DNA of 64,000 nucleotides from Paulownia fortunei (GCA_019321725.1 CM033116.1:3654642-3718641), one strand, 5' to 3'. Numbered from the stretch's first letter, positions 49,201 through 62,739 are shown. Numbers and translations are program-made. Notes: generated by a model not told the origin, from the letters alone.

Positions 49201-52200
49201 AGAAAATATATCTAAATATATCGAATTTTTATAACTAAATTAAGATCATATTTTCATAGACAAAGTTCTCTTAACTTATAGACATCCTTAAGAACATTTA
49301 TTAAGATATAAAAGAATCTTAACAAATTAAATTAAATAACAATTATATTAATCCTCAACAAATAATCTTTATTTATTCACATTTTTTCACAAGGTTCAAT
49401 TTTTTATTTAATGTGTTCATAATATTTTAAGGCTAAATTTATAAAATAAAATAGGTGTCCTCGAGCAAAGCGCGTGCACTTTACTAGTATAAAAAAAACT
49501 CTAAATGCAGTCATAAAAACCATTTTCAGCACTGAATAAGAAGAGGAAATGAGTAAAAAAACAACCAAACTTACCCAGCACCAGGAACAGGCATCAGTAC
49601 AGGAGGAGGTATATCTGAAGGAAAAGAAGCAACAGGAATGCCTTGCCCACCAAAAGAATCATACATTGGTTCTTCTGGATTGCTCCCAGAAGCACCATCG
49701 TTATTGGCAAAATCCCCGGATTGGGGATTCTCAGACCTATCAAAGCGTTCATTGCCATTGGCGCGGTTATCACGTTCTCTACGATTTCCTCTTTCATCTT
49801 TTATTCTATTATCTGGGCCAGGCCTACGCCTTTGTGGCTTCTCCTTCTGCAGATGGAAGGCATGCCAACAATGCACGATGAGGTTATTGCCGAAATGAAA
49901 ATTGGTGATAAGTAGTTATAAATAAGTCATACCAAAGATGGCTGCATGACAGGTGTCCCTCCAGGAGCATTTTCATCACTGCAATATATGATTAGTTATA
50001 GACCTTGCAAGCAAAGAGGCCACAGACATATTAAAATGGCAGTACTTACTTCATGTAGTTCTGGAAATACAACTCTTCACGCACTTTTGATGTCAGTTCC
50101 ATCACAAGTTCTGGGTGTTTCAACTTTAAATGTTTGTGAACAAACTCGGCAGCATGAAAGAGCTTTGTACAACCTTTTGCTCCACATCCATACTTCCACC
50201 CATATTTTTCATCCCTAATCTTGCGGACATATGGATCCAAACCTTCAGCAGCAGCAGCATCTATCTTCTCCTTTGCAGTCATTATTTCCAGAGGATCTGA
50301 ACCCTTCAGCCTCTCTTGCCAATGGGAATCTAATTTCTTCTCCCACTCATTCCCATTACCAATTGCGTCGGAATTCTTGCCATCCACTCTAACATGCCGG
50401 AGACCTTTGGCTTCGTTTGATTCAACCAACCCATAATAATCAACTCCATGAATGCGCCAGAGATAAGTGATAAGGGTGTCCAGAAGCTCGATACCCTCAA
50501 GACCTTTGATTGTAGTTAAACCCCGTATGATAATGACTGGACCACTTGAACTTCCATGAGACTTATCCCTGCTCATTCTATCATTATCAGCTCCGCATAA
50601 GACATTATCTTCGATTCCTTTTTCTATGTCAAGTTTCCATACAAGAGCCTGTGCTCGTTCAATGTCGACCAGAATTCGTCTGGGCTCAGAACATACTGGG
50701 TGAGCCTTCGGGGCAGACGAAAGATCAGACTCTTTGGCACCACCCCGACCAGGCCGCCTTCTTTTGCCACCCACATCTGCTGCTTCATCATCAGAATTAG
50801 GCTCGCTGGACTGTTCTGCTTTGTTCAAAGAGGAAGGACTAAAACTGGGACCTCTGTTTACATACAGAATTTGGTCAGATTAATATCAAAAAAGTTAGAA
50901 TGTGGAAGTATGAAAGACCCTAATCTGTGGGAACAGCTCTTACAAATCCAGCGTCCCGCTCTGAAGATCAAGCTGAAAATCCTTCGCCAACTTCCTCGCA
51001 AGTTCGTTCCTCCTGCAAAATGTATTGATAAGATCTTTCAATAATACCAAATGGAAGCCAGGAACACAAAGTATATACACAGAGGACATTTAGTAGGCAT
51101 TTCATACTGATAGCAGAAGTACTACATAGCCTCATGCAAACTTCCACCTAACAAAAATCATATGCTTACCGTTCTATGACAGCAAGTAAGTTTGTTGGAT
51201 GATATTTGTCTTTTAACCTGAACAGGTAAACAAACTCATAAGGCTCCGAACTAGTAAAACTTCGCAAGATACAAAACACACGGGAGGAAAAAAAAAAACA
51301 CAACAGGAAAGAGGATGAAGTGTACCATTCTTCATCCTTATGTGCATTAAAATAAGTTCGTTTCTGGGTTGATATATACTCTGTCCGGTACTCTTGATAC
51401 CTGATCATGCTCAGCCAATTAGTAAAATTAGCGAAGAAACAGAAATGGGAAACTAAACAGCGAGCAACAGAAAGACAAACAATACGTAAAAAAGGAGCCA
51501 ATCAAGTAAGGTTAAACCTAATAAACTCTAAAACATTCCCGATCTGACCTGCGCTCTGCTTCAGCTGGCAAGATATCATCTTCAAGCTCCTGAATGAACT
51601 GCTTATAGGACATCATTCCTTCCCTGAAAAAAGTCAACAAACTACATCAGCAAATCTAGCTTAAGATATAACACTGCAACAAACCCAATGCTCAAAAATT
51701 ACACAGTAAACAAATATTCAAGTTCATATGCAAAAAGCAACATGAGGCAAAAATACATGATGCAGGCAGCACGTCCCAAAGAAAATAAGACCAAGAAATA
51801 CAACGATCTTAATGGTAACGACGAACAGCAATAACAGGTCTTGGTACAAGAAACAGAATATAAGTTTAGCATTCCTCCCCATGGATTCCCTTCTATATTT
51901 TTCATGAATAAGTTCAACAGTCTCATCATGCTAAGCAGCACTTAAAAGTTCAAAAATGATAAGCACAGCAAGCAAATAACTTGTCACGAGTAGGGCAACT
52001 CAGTGGAGAACGCCCATTTACATACATCTGGATTCACAGTGAAGCTGGAAGACTGAAGAAAGACACCTTACTAGAAGTGAAGGTGCTAGCTTGAAACAAG
52101 TCAAATGCGGCCCACTGGAAAAAAAACGTGAATCTGACCCAATACTCAGAATTCTACACATTGAATGCTACATACCTTTGGGTTCCCCCCGCATTGAAAG

Positions 52201-55200
52201 CATCAGCAAGACCACCACGACCAGAATCCCAATCTGCATTAAAAAGATCAAAATAGAAACATAGCCAATATACAAAATTTAAAGCTAAGACAGTATGGTG
52301 ACACAAACAACCACCTAGACAATCCAAGAGGGCTATAGTAAATAAAAAATATGCTGCGCTCATAAATGTTCAGCAGCAGAGATTAAATATCAGAAGTTTC
52401 TAAACCAGTACTCATTCTATAAGTTGTACAAAGGCCAGAAATGAGTTACATTGTGATGAAGGGAAAAAAGAAAAGAAAAGGAGCCAGTCACCAAAATGAG
52501 AAACACAAAACAGGTATGAAAGCCAATTTGTGTAGTCAACATAGAATGACAAACTACATTCCCAAAATTATCAGAAAAAAAATATAATATTGATTTTGTG
52601 TGGCCTCAGAAGGAGTACTACTTTCTGTTTTGACTTTTTAGATTAGACAAAGTATTTCATACTTATGGTTAGCCCAGGGCGCACTTCCAACAAAGCTTTC
52701 TAGGTCCAAAATTCTCAAACAAGATTAATTCATTGATTTTATACCAAAACTATTACAAGAATATGCAGAGGAGTAGGAAAAGATGTCCACCGAATGTGGT
52801 CAGACAGTTAATCATTCCTTTGAAGTCTGCCAATTTTTTTCTGCCCATTGGAAGTCCAAAATGAATCTGGAGAGGAAAGTCAGCTTTTTGCAGGAATGCA
52901 GTTGAAAATTTGGAAGTAAACGACCATGAAAAATTGTGAAGGCAATATTAATCCTTGTGGAAGCTGTGCAATGGCCTTTCACTTCTATTTTTGAAGAATC
53001 CAACCCTCCCACAGCTTATTGGATAAATTGAGTTTCTAGGATTGAAAGGCTTCTCTTTCTCAATATTTTTGTACATTCTGTTTATTAGTTGAAGGAGACT
53101 TTGAATGGTCAACAAAAGACCTAAACCTATAAATATCAAATCCCATAAGAGAACAAAACTATAAAGGTATGTCCACCACCATATATCTCAAAGTAGCACG
53201 ACCAGAGATAACAAAAACATCATAAATCAGCTTCTGTATCTGTTTAAGGCAAACACTAAAATTTTAACAATGAAAACAGAATAAAAATTGCCACCAGGAC
53301 TAAAAATTATTCCATCTTGATACATATGATTGATAACCAGAATTAACAAGAAATGCTTAGGAGACAATTACCAATGACACTAGCATATGCCATTACCAAC
53401 TGTAACTCCACATAGTAAAGTTAACATCGTTATATTTCTCTCTTCACGCTGCAATACAGCTTTGGATACAAGAACATTAAATATCCCTTTATCTAATTTG
53501 ATTAATCTGAAGCTCGCAAAAGTAATTTTGAAAGACATAACTGATCATCCTCTAGAAATATTTCCTTATGTCCAACTCCTTTCCCCCTCTATTAGATTAT
53601 CTCTTCTGTCCCATATCATCCTCTCGTCCACTCATGATCAAAACCAGATTTTTCCATTCCATATATTTTTATGAATTTAAATCATGACAGGGTTCGAAGT
53701 ACTTGCTCGGAAAAAAAAAGTTCAACTGCAAACCGCAACGAGCGACTTGGCTTTCATCCTCAATTCCATCACTTTGATGGTAAGATTATCATTGTCCATT
53801 GTAATTCGGCAAGATGCTTATATCGATATGTTTCCTGATTATCCCAAGGCTTAAAATAAAGTTTTGGAGAAGGTTAATTTTAGCCATCCAACTTCTAGAA
53901 AAATTTTGCAACTGCCAGTCACAAATGAGAGCTCATAGCTAGAACATATAACTAATGACAGAGATATTTGCTTGAAGCGGAAAACAACTTAGCAATCTGA
54001 TCAAGATTTTGGTCTACAAGAGAATAGTTAATGAAGTGCAATTGAAACACATTGTGTTTGTTTATCAAGATAGCTCACGTGTTTAAACTTACGTTCGATC
54101 TTAGCAACACATTACAGCAGTAGCCAAATAAAACTAAAATGGCATAGCATATTCCATCCAATCAAAATGCCAATAGCAATATATGAAAATAATTAATGAA
54201 GTATACAGTAACAATGTAAATAATACAGAACCAAATATTAAATTATTTGGAAAAATGGCATAGTAAAAAGCAAGGTCTGAAAGATTACCAGATGGACCAC
54301 CTTGATAGCCACCAGATGCACGGCCCATATATCGACCATGAGGCCTTTCATCAGGATAACCAGGTCTACCCCCATTCTCACGCTCATATCCACCAGGATA
54401 ATCATATCCAAACCTGAAACAAAAAACTAATGTTACTACAGCAAACTAATGTTACTACAGCCTACTTGGAGATCAAAACAGAGGCCCTGAGTTGTAAAAT
54501 GAAGGAATTAACACCAGACATAAAGAATTAAGTCACAACGGGACACATTTCCCATTTAGCAGACAACATAGGAATTAGCAGGAACTCATGCAAATGGGGG
54601 ATTCCTATATTCATGTTTGAAAATGTAAGCTACAAAAGATACACACATACATGCACACAAATGCACACAACATATCTGTATACGTTTACAATTTTGAAAT
54701 GTAAAATGTTGACCATAAAGTTGGGTCCAAATCTAAAGTTATGATTGACATTTGAAACATGAATGTCGGTTCCGACTTTAAAAATAGGTGCTGACTGTAC
54801 AAGTATTCAAATGTTAATGAAAATATCACCTGTGAAAAAAGCCCATGTAACCTTTAAACGTCAGTTTCGAAGTTAAATATCAATGCACAAAAAAATTGTA
54901 TGTATTACATGTGCATGCAAAAATCCATTCATAAAGGTTCTCTCTAAGCTCTAGCTTCTCCAAATTTTGTGTGTTGTGTGTGTTTGTGCAACCAACACCA
55001 CCATACCACAAAGATACAGTGGTACACATATACATCACACCAAACATACAGCATGAACCAAATGCAAAGCTCACCTTCGGTCCCCTGGCCCGTATCCTCC
55101 TCTAGGACTCCCCCTCCTTCCATCATAAACATCATCCCTCCTTCGCTTATACGGAGGAAATGGCGGCGATCTTCTCGGAGGCGGAGAATGCGGACCTCCT

Positions 55201-55556
55201 CCGCGTCGGTCTCGATAAGGAGGTGGAGGAGGGCTGGGACTCAGCCTACCCCGCTTCTGATAATCCCTTTCTCGCAGTGGCAGCGGAGGCGGTGGAGATC
55301 GATTGCGGTCATAGTATTCACGCCGTGGCGGCCGGTCAAAGTCCCGGTCATCACGCCGCTCTCGGGAGTCACGTTCACGGTCTCGTATGCCTCGGCGCGG
55401 CGGCGGAGGCGGAGGAGGCGGCGGTGATGTGTCGGAGGGGCCAGTGTCGGAGGGGGCGGTGTCGGAGGGCTTGTCATTGTTATTGGGGAAGGTATTGGTA
55501 CTTCTTTCTCGGCGACGGTCGAGGTTCTCTTCGGTGGCGTTTAAAACTTCGGCCAT
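46241..55556 (-). CDS. SE: SERRATE, zinc-finger protein of miRNA processing and RNA splicing
   Basis: Twelve reverse-strand exons: 55556-55075, 54413-54289, 52233-52176, 51623-51549, 51400-51326, 51217-51170, 51012-50944, 50853-50050, 49978-49933, 49846-49575, 47216-47037 and 46301-46241, giving 764 residues (Arabidopsis SE is about 720). The N-terminus is disordered and Pro/Arg/Asp-rich (SPPPPPPPPPRRG, RDRERDSRERRDDRDFDR). It is followed by the conserved helical part (MMSYKQFIQELEDDILPAEA, YRTEYISTQKRTYFNAHKDE). The ARS2/SERRATE core includes a C2H2 finger near residues 534-560 (YGCGAKGCTKLFHAAEFVHK). The protein ends in the diagnostic YNDLDAPDDEVTVIDYRSL. SE binds DCL1 and HYL1 and promotes accurate pri-miRNA cleavage in nuclear D-bodies; it also acts in splicing with the cap-binding complex. 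Two introns exceed 2 kb, and one holds a Helitron-like element. Confidence 0.97.
47264..47292. repeat. (AT)n/(AC)n microsatellite in a SERRATE intron
   Basis: ATATATATATATACACACAC followed by ATACATAC units lies about 50 bases upstream (in gene sense) of exon 11. Confidence 0.85.
47416..49487 (+). mobile_element. Helitron-like non-autonomous element in SERRATE intron 10
   Basis: The right boundary has Helitron 3' features: a short GC-rich hairpin (CGAGC-AAA-GCGCG, one mismatch, about 49462-49474), then roughly ten bases, then CTAG followed by T at 49484-49488. A candidate left end, TCTATATTTATATC, preceded by TA, starts at 47416. The element would be about 2.07 kb, AT-rich and without Rep/helicase coding. 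The right end is the stronger call; the left end is provisional. The predicted exon junctions on either side are unaffected. Confidence 0.5.
52234..54288 (-). other. Long SERRATE intron 2, no gene seen
   Basis: A 2.05-kb intron between the 125-base and 58-base exons. It shows no continuous coding sequence on either strand. A short stretch near 52780-52860 faintly resembles a decayed retroelement zinc knuckle but is too weak to call. Confidence 0.6.
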
Positions 55557-55579
55557 CGGAGGCCGTCAGATTTGAGGCG

Positions 55580-55833
55580 AAACCCTAATTTGCTTCTGAT
55601 ATAGAGAAAGAGAGCGGGGGTGCGAGTGCAGCGTTTTTAAGATTTGGGGGTTTATGAGAGAGGAGGGGATGGGAAGAAAGTGAATAAAAATGTTCAATAG
55701 CGAAATGACATAATAGCCCTCCATTTTTACATGGCGGTTCCCCTTCTCGTGCTTTTAAGATTTTTATTTTTTTTCTTGTAAAAACATATGCTGACTGCTG
55801 AGAGCACTCTATTTCATCTTTCAAATTAGGGTT
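55580..55833 (-). promoter_or_regulatory. Telo-box elements in the SERRATE leader and promoter
   Basis: AAACCCTAA at 55580-55588 (+ strand) lies 25 bases before the start codon, and TTAGGGTT at 55826-55833 reads AACCCTAA on the coding strand. Telo-boxes are frequent near plant transcription starts of growth-related genes. Confidence 0.45.
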
Positions 55834-55849
55834 AACAAGATTTTTTCCC

Positions 55850-57030
55850 CTCAACTATATCCACAGTAACACTATGACCCCTTTAAATTAAAAAAATACA
55901 ATTTATTTTTTCAATTTGACCTTCCTTTTGCAAAATTATTTCAAAAAGATTTAATAGTTTAAAATTATTGTTTGAGTTAATAATATAGAGCTACTAATTT
56001 ATTAAATCATCGTTTGAGCCTGATTATTACAATCCTCTTTGTGAAGAAGTACCGTTTATCTATATTATTTTACAGAGTTCTTTAAAAAATGTTGTCTCAC
56101 ATTTTTATGTTAATTCCTACTTGTTTATATATAAATACCTTTTTATTTGAAGGTCGTTCAAGTTTTTCTTACAAGATTAATTAATAATAATTACTTATAA
56201 TAATTAAATTATTAAATAAAATTTAGTGCTTTATATAGATAAGTTAATTATAGTTCATCTTTGTCATTTAATAGTTTGTGTAGTTTAGATTAGTTGCTTT
56301 ATAGTATTAAGTCCAAACAAATTTTGAAATTTTAAATATTTTAACTTAAATATTTTTCCAACTATTTTGAAAAGAGAGGTAAAATTAAAAAAAATATAAC
56401 TATATTTTCTTAGGTGGAATGGGCAAAATTAATGATACATTGGGTACATTTGATAGAGACAACCCTTGAAATTAATTACTCATATTTCATTTTTTGGATA
56501 TCCCAAAATAATGCCCTACTTTCCAATTTGATTATTTTTTTCTAGAAAATATCATTTCACTTCATATTATAGCATAGTTATTATTAACCCTTAATCACTA
56601 ATTTTGATGTCAATAATGTATGCATATACAATGCTTTTAATTTTGTAACTCTCATTTATATTAGTAATACTTAAGACAAAAGGTTCTTGTTCTTCATTTC
56701 TTTTGCATTTTAAGATGCAACCATAAAAATTATTTTTTGATGATTTTTTTGAATATAAAAATTTATTTTGAGAAGTTTTTAATAATTTTTCCTATTTAAT
56801 ATTCAAAATGTTACCCAAAGAAAACTACTAAGGGCAATGACGTCTTCACACTTTGCTTGACACATCAACTTATTTTGCTTTTACCAAATTTTACACCGAT
56901 AAACATATTAATAACTTCTGAACATTCATAATTTTCAAACCCCACACAAAATCTCCTTTCTCTACCTGATTCTGATCTCCCCTGAAAAAACTTTGTAATA
57001 GCATCATAGATGTGAAGCATTCCGCAAAAT
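55850..57030. other. AT-rich spacer between divergent SERRATE and membrane-protein genes
   Basis: No supported coding sequence, repeat family or RNA gene. The final 80 bases before 57112 are purine-rich and leader-like (AAGAAAGAGGCAAAAAAGAG). Confidence 0.5.
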
Positions 57031-57111
57031 TGATTGAATTTTGTTAAGCCGCAGCGAAAAGAGAAAAAAGCTACAATCAGATCAAGAAAGAGGCAAAAAA
57101 GAGAAGAAATA

Positions 57112-59903
57112 ATGGAGGGTGGGAAATTCAGCATTAATGCGAAGGACTTGTCAACCATCGGAGGCATAGCCACCGTTTCCCTGCTGCACTCTTTCATTCC
57201 AACGCACTGGCTGCCGTTCTCCATTGTGGGCCGCGCTCAGAAATGGACGCTCTCTCGTACTCTCCTCGTTAGTAAGTGATACTTGTATTCTTGGTCGTGT
57301 TTGTGTATGTTTCTCTTTATGATTTTGAGTTGTTTTTGAAGAAATTGTGTGATCTTGTTAGTGGGAGGGGAAAAGGGTGTTCTGGGCTTTGATTATTTTG
57401 TGAGATCCAGGAGTGCATTGCTTGGTTTTGGGAAGGAAAAAGAAACTAAAAGTGGGTTAATTTTGTTGTAGGAGAGATTGTTTGATTGATTCTGCATACA
57501 TGTAGAGAAACTTATTTTGCACATTTTGTTATGTATATGTGGGAAGAATTACATACATGTGGCTTTCCAAAATAAGAAAGCTAAATTTAGTTCATATTTC
57601 ACTGATGTTGTTACAGCTAAGAGCTTAGTGGGTGAAGTTGTACTAAAAAAATTTATGGCTTAAGCAATGGGCATGCAGCCTTGGGAGGGCGGTGAATCAT
57701 TTGTGTAGTTATTGATTCTGGCAAAAGAATTACAAAGAAAATGAGCAAGGATTTGGTGAGAAACTTTCAATTTCTGACCCAGTAAAACCACACCAGGAAA
57801 AAATACAATCTCATTTTGGAGATTCAGGGGAGCAGTATGAAATAGATGCTCTATCAAATTTCCTATGTGCTTTTGAATCTGCATATTGGATGATTATGAA
57901 CAATAGGTGAAAAAAGTTATACATTAGGCCAATATAGATTCAAAAGTATAAGTTGAATCCAAGTGAAGACTGGTTTGATGAAGCAAATTAGTCTGAAGGG
58001 AACTCACAGATATTGTTAACTACTCGCATTTAGGATGAAACGTTTCAATGATAATTCTTCCTCGCTAAAGGCAATGATGAGTACAGTTTTTGCATAAGTT
58101 ATTCTTATTTACGTGATGTTTGGGCTGGGTTATCAAATGTAAGTCCAGCCTATCCCTTATCTGGTTGCATTATATTTCTATAAGGATAGCCTCATTTGTG
58201 CTCTTAATACAACAATTGTGCAATAATTTAAGTGTTTGGACCAGACCCAAAAATATGCACCAATAGCACTTTTTGTTTAGCGTGTTTTGTGCCTCTAAAT
58301 CACTTTATTAAGCAGTTATGCTAGAATTGCTGGCACCAGTGAATTTACCCCTTATTGAAATTTATTTGAACTAATCACCTGAACTGTTTTGATCCCGCTG
58401 AATACTTGATCGCCACAAAATGCTTTGTCTAATAACATTCTCAAGCATTTTCAGCATAAATGGAATTAACAGTTAACTTTTGTGAGATGGCATTTCTTGA
58501 GAAATGAATGACTGGATGCTGTAACATTATGGGACTTGCCACACTATACCTTCATCTGTTGCTTACTTTGAAAGTACTAAATTACGTTCCTACTGACTTT
58601 GGATTCTTAAATTTATATTCTAATGATATAAATGTGCACAACATTTCTTCTACCTATAATGGGTGATGAATGCTAATTGATTGTCTGCATGCAGCTGCTT
58701 TTGGAGCAGTATTGCATGTACTGTCCACTTCGCTACTTGGCATAACAGCAATCACCATAACAAACACTATAGCAGGAGAGGAAACTGTGCATAAACTGGC
58801 ATCTTTGTTGCTCGTTATTCTTGGTGGTAGTTATGTCATATTGTTTCTGTCTGGAAAGGGTGGTCACAGCCATTCTCACAACCAACCTATGGAAAAGATG
58901 GCTGTTGCTGGTCTTGTTCTTGTCCCTGCATTGTCTCCTTGTGCAACCACTCTTCCAGTATTTCTTGCTGTTGGAAACTCATCCTCCATGATGGTGCTTG
59001 CCATCATAGTTCTGTTATTCAGGTAGTCATTATGTTGTCTAATTGCTAGCTTTTGCTTTTTCTTCATTATTGAACTTTGTCATAGCCACATGATTTACAT
59101 CTTGGCAGCAGCTAGCATTAGTTAAATAGATAGTCTGAGATATAAAATGTTAATTTAACGTATTTAGTCGTGGTTATGATACCATGTGGAAATAGTAAAC
59201 ATTTTTTTTCATGCTTATGGCCATCTGCTTTTCCTTCTGTTTTACAGTTTATCTTATAGTTCTACAAAAGAGATCAAACCCCCCATTGTCCATTTTGGCC
59301 GCCCAAAATATGTTGTATGAGAGAACCTTTCTAGTTTTAAAGTTCTGATTATTCTAGAAAGTCAGAGAAACTTCACATTAGTGGAAATCATACTGGCTTC
59401 CAAACAATTTTAGCCAAAAGCCAGCCATCCGAGTTTTTAAGGATAGCATTTTAAGACTTTTCTAGTTAGGGTAGGAAGGCTTGCAACCAAGTCCCAGTCC
59501 GTCCTTTTGCGGATCATATCTTCTAGATTAAAGGATGATGCGAGCCATTACTGTTAATGGAGCCTACATTAACCTGACTTTATTTGGTAATTTATGAATT
59601 TCTGCTATTTACTTTTGCCGTTACAAGTATACTTTTAATCCGCTGAACAGTTCAAACAAAACCTCGCCGTATTAACATGTTATGATATTACATTGCAGCA
59701 CAATCACTGTAATGACGTCACTAGTGGCCCTCTCGTTCTATGGTGCAAGTCAGCTCAAGTTCCACTGGGTGGAACGTTATGACAAGCTTCTTGTAGGGTC
59801 AGTTCTATGTTTAGTCGGAATTTTGACCCTTATTTTTCATGATCATGATGGGGATGTGAGTTCATCCGGAGAGCATTTGCATAGGAAAATTATCGTTCTA
59901 TAA
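57112..59903 (+). CDS. Uncharacterised six-span membrane protein with His-rich loops
   Basis: Exons 57112-57271, 58695-59022 and 59699-59903 give 230 residues. The ATG at 57112 (MEGGKFSI) is used; an upstream in-frame ATG would add a purine-derived Lys/Arg-rich stretch typical of leader sequence. About six hydrophobic segments are visible, near residues 14-40, 56-77, 86-105, 119-144, 147-178 and 192-210. The first contains HSFIPTHWLPFS. A loop with GHSHSHNQP and a late HDHDGD near the C-terminus could bind metal. The PCATTLPVFLAVGNSSS segment is also distinctive. The layout is loosely like NicO/RcnA or LysE-type exporters, but I cannot assign it. I recall a strongly conserved plant relative at At5g21070, next to the homoserine dehydrogenase gene. 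Confidence 0.85.
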
Positions 59904-62700
59904 GGAATACTTTACATGCTATTTAGGTTCTGATGTATGGAGATTGCAATTGATGGTTCACAGTACTATGAACCGTAAAACTTATGTTTCTTCTATAATC
60001 GGTAACTTTGTGATGACCGATCTTTTATGAAAGTTCTTGATCTCTTGATCTTTGCTATCCCGGTTTTACTCTGAAGGTTTCTAGCCTTACATTTTGTTGT
60101 GATGTATAGTGATGGCCATTCTTGTGGCTTATTTGTTGTAAACTAAGATGATCTACAAGCTGTATTTGGTTTCTTTCCTCCCCCATTTTGTGGCTGTTCC
60201 CTGTATTTTGTGATTGAGCATGAAGGAATTTCATTGGGTTTTCTCAATTAAAATTTACTAAACTTAAAGCATATATAAACAAGTAATATCTCATTCATTT
60301 CATGTAATAGTAGGTTAGGCTACATTTAGAAAGTATTGAGGATCAGGTTCACTGGAACCCAAGTGAAACACATGTAAGTGAAGGATTGCAGTTCTTATTT
60401 TGATTAGTTGCGCTTGACCAGACCAAGGCTGGATAAGAATTTTCTCCATAATTGAAAGCATATCGTCAAAATTGCTATTGGGCAAAATAAATATAAGAAT
60501 CTCAGCACATAGAACTGACTTATATAGGTTTATTTTGCTAGGCCATGCAGTGTGCCTTTGCTCCTAACTAGTTAAATATGGAATGATAAAATTATAATAT
60601 TTAATACATACGATTGTATGGTAAATTTTTATTAAAATTTAAGGTGAAAAAATCGATAAAATTTATAAAAGTGGTTAATGTACGGATTTGTAGGCGAATG
60701 GATAAAATACAAATGTAAAAAAATTGTTTGGAAGCAAAAACGCTATTTATTTTGATATTATTTTAATATGAATTATTCGAACTTATTTTTAAATTACATA
60801 AAAATATTTTATAAGTATTATTATATTATTTAATTAATAATTTATGAGATAATTATTTAATAATAATAGTATATTCATAATCATTAGAATTTTTATTTTT
60901 TATTTATATGATATTTCATTAATACTTATGAATAACATTTGAATAATTTTTAGATTATGTTTAAATATTATCAATATTTATTAAAATAGAGTATTATTCG
61001 TCAAACGGATAAATATAATACGTGTGCTAAACATTTTGATTTAGAATTACGGAATATTAATCGATAATTCGGAATCGATAATTCGGAATGTGTACCAAAA
61101 ATCAAAATATTTTTCAATTATATAAATGCGTACGTATAGTATATGAATATAATACAAATTTTAAGTATTGGAGATAAAGACCCCTCTTACATTTATGTTA
61201 AAATTTGTGCTTTAGCAACAATAGAAAATTACTAACATAAAATCTTTTGACTGCTCTCTGTAGAAAATATTTAAAATGAAGAATCTTGTTAATTTTATTT
61301 TATTTTATTTTATTTATTTTGTCCTTTATATATAAGTTACTCTGATATGAAAATCACTTTTTAGTTTCTAAAAAGTGGGTGGGTAATATGGACATAACAT
61401 GTCGAAAAGAAAACTTCAACGAATAAATTATGAATGTTTGGGTGAAGAAACATTTTACCTAACATCAAATGTACCAATCGACTAAACAACAATATTGTGA
61501 TTGACAGAGACATCTTTTCTCTTTTTGCAAGAAAAAAACAAACTTTTTTTTTAGTGAAGGACAAAAAATAATAATAATAATGATTCGTACAATTTATTGA
61601 ATTATCACAAAATTTAAAAGTTTAAGCTAATAAAGATGAAAAATATTAAATATTAAAATTTTATTCACGTGCAAACAGACTGTATTATTATTATTTTTTT
61701 AAAATGTATCAATTGATTTTTTTTTTTTCAAAATTAAATTGAATTAAATAGTTGCTTTTTCACTTAAATCGTGAGCTAATCAAAGTATCTTGGCCTTACT
61801 AATTGGTGATCCCACTCTAGAATTTCATTTACACAAAATATAAGCCGATTAAGTTAAGCAGAAATTAACAAAAAGTTATATAAGCACTTAATTGGACATC
61901 CAATATACCTCAACCTAAGTACCCAAACATGTCTTCCATCATTTCTCCTAAAGCACCATCAGTCCACGATGGAGCTACGGGTTGGTGGCCGTGGCCGCTC
62001 CAATTCTAATTTTTTTAAAATTAATATAAATTATATATGTATATAATTATTAAATTTTAAAAAATTATGTCTTTTAAAAATATAAAAAAAATATTTATTT
62101 ACCTTTTTTTGTTTTAAATCTCTCATTTAATATGCATTTTTTGACTTCATATCATCATCTTTTTAATTTCCTATTTTTGAAAAAAAATTAATAATAATAA
62201 TTATGAAATCAAACTACAAATAAATAATTATCATAACTCACAAACAACATCATCCCAAAAAATGAGTGATGGTCATTAGCTAGCTTATATAGAATTATGG
62301 TGTCCTTCGACTTTTTTACTTTACCTTTTTTCACCTAACAAGTGAAAAGTTTTCATTAAGCATAATTATCATTTAAAGGACGAATCAATCTGCTATAGTC
62401 AAAAAGGTGGTTTGAATTTTTTATATTTTATATCATAAATACATGTATGTTATGCGTTTAAAATTAATCAAATATGAATATGTTAAAGGAAATACAAAAT
62501 GTAATATAAAACATATATTATATATATAACATGATAGAATATAAAATTAAAATAAATAATATGAAGTGTAAAAAAGTACGTGTTGATTGTGGTCCTTCCA
62601 TGTGACTCGCTAGTGGATTATAATTGTAAAGTTGTTATCGTAAATAAATTTAAATTTATGACCAATTTGTGATGATAAGGGATATGATAAACTAACTAAA
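59904..62700. other. AT-rich intergenic region
   Basis: The first 300 bases are 3' UTR-like. Beyond this is AT-rich sequence with a 14-bp direct repeat (AATCGATAATTCGG twice at 61059-61086) and microsatellite-like (TTTTA)n at about 61295-61315. No gene is supported. Confidence 0.5.
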
Positions 62701-62739
62701 CATAACGCTTTGTCGCTTTACAATATGGTAACGCATTTG

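Noticed and set aside
52770..53100. Possible LINE-type reverse transcriptase zinc knuckle in SERRATE intron 2
   Set aside because: A pattern like CGQTVNHSFEVC..W can be read in one frame, but there is no neighbouring RT sequence and the frame breaks repeatedly.
55071..55588. Overlapping Arg/Gly/Ala-rich frames opposite SERRATE exon 1
   Set aside because: They are produced by the GC-rich proline/arginine codons of SERRATE read on other frames; no independent support.
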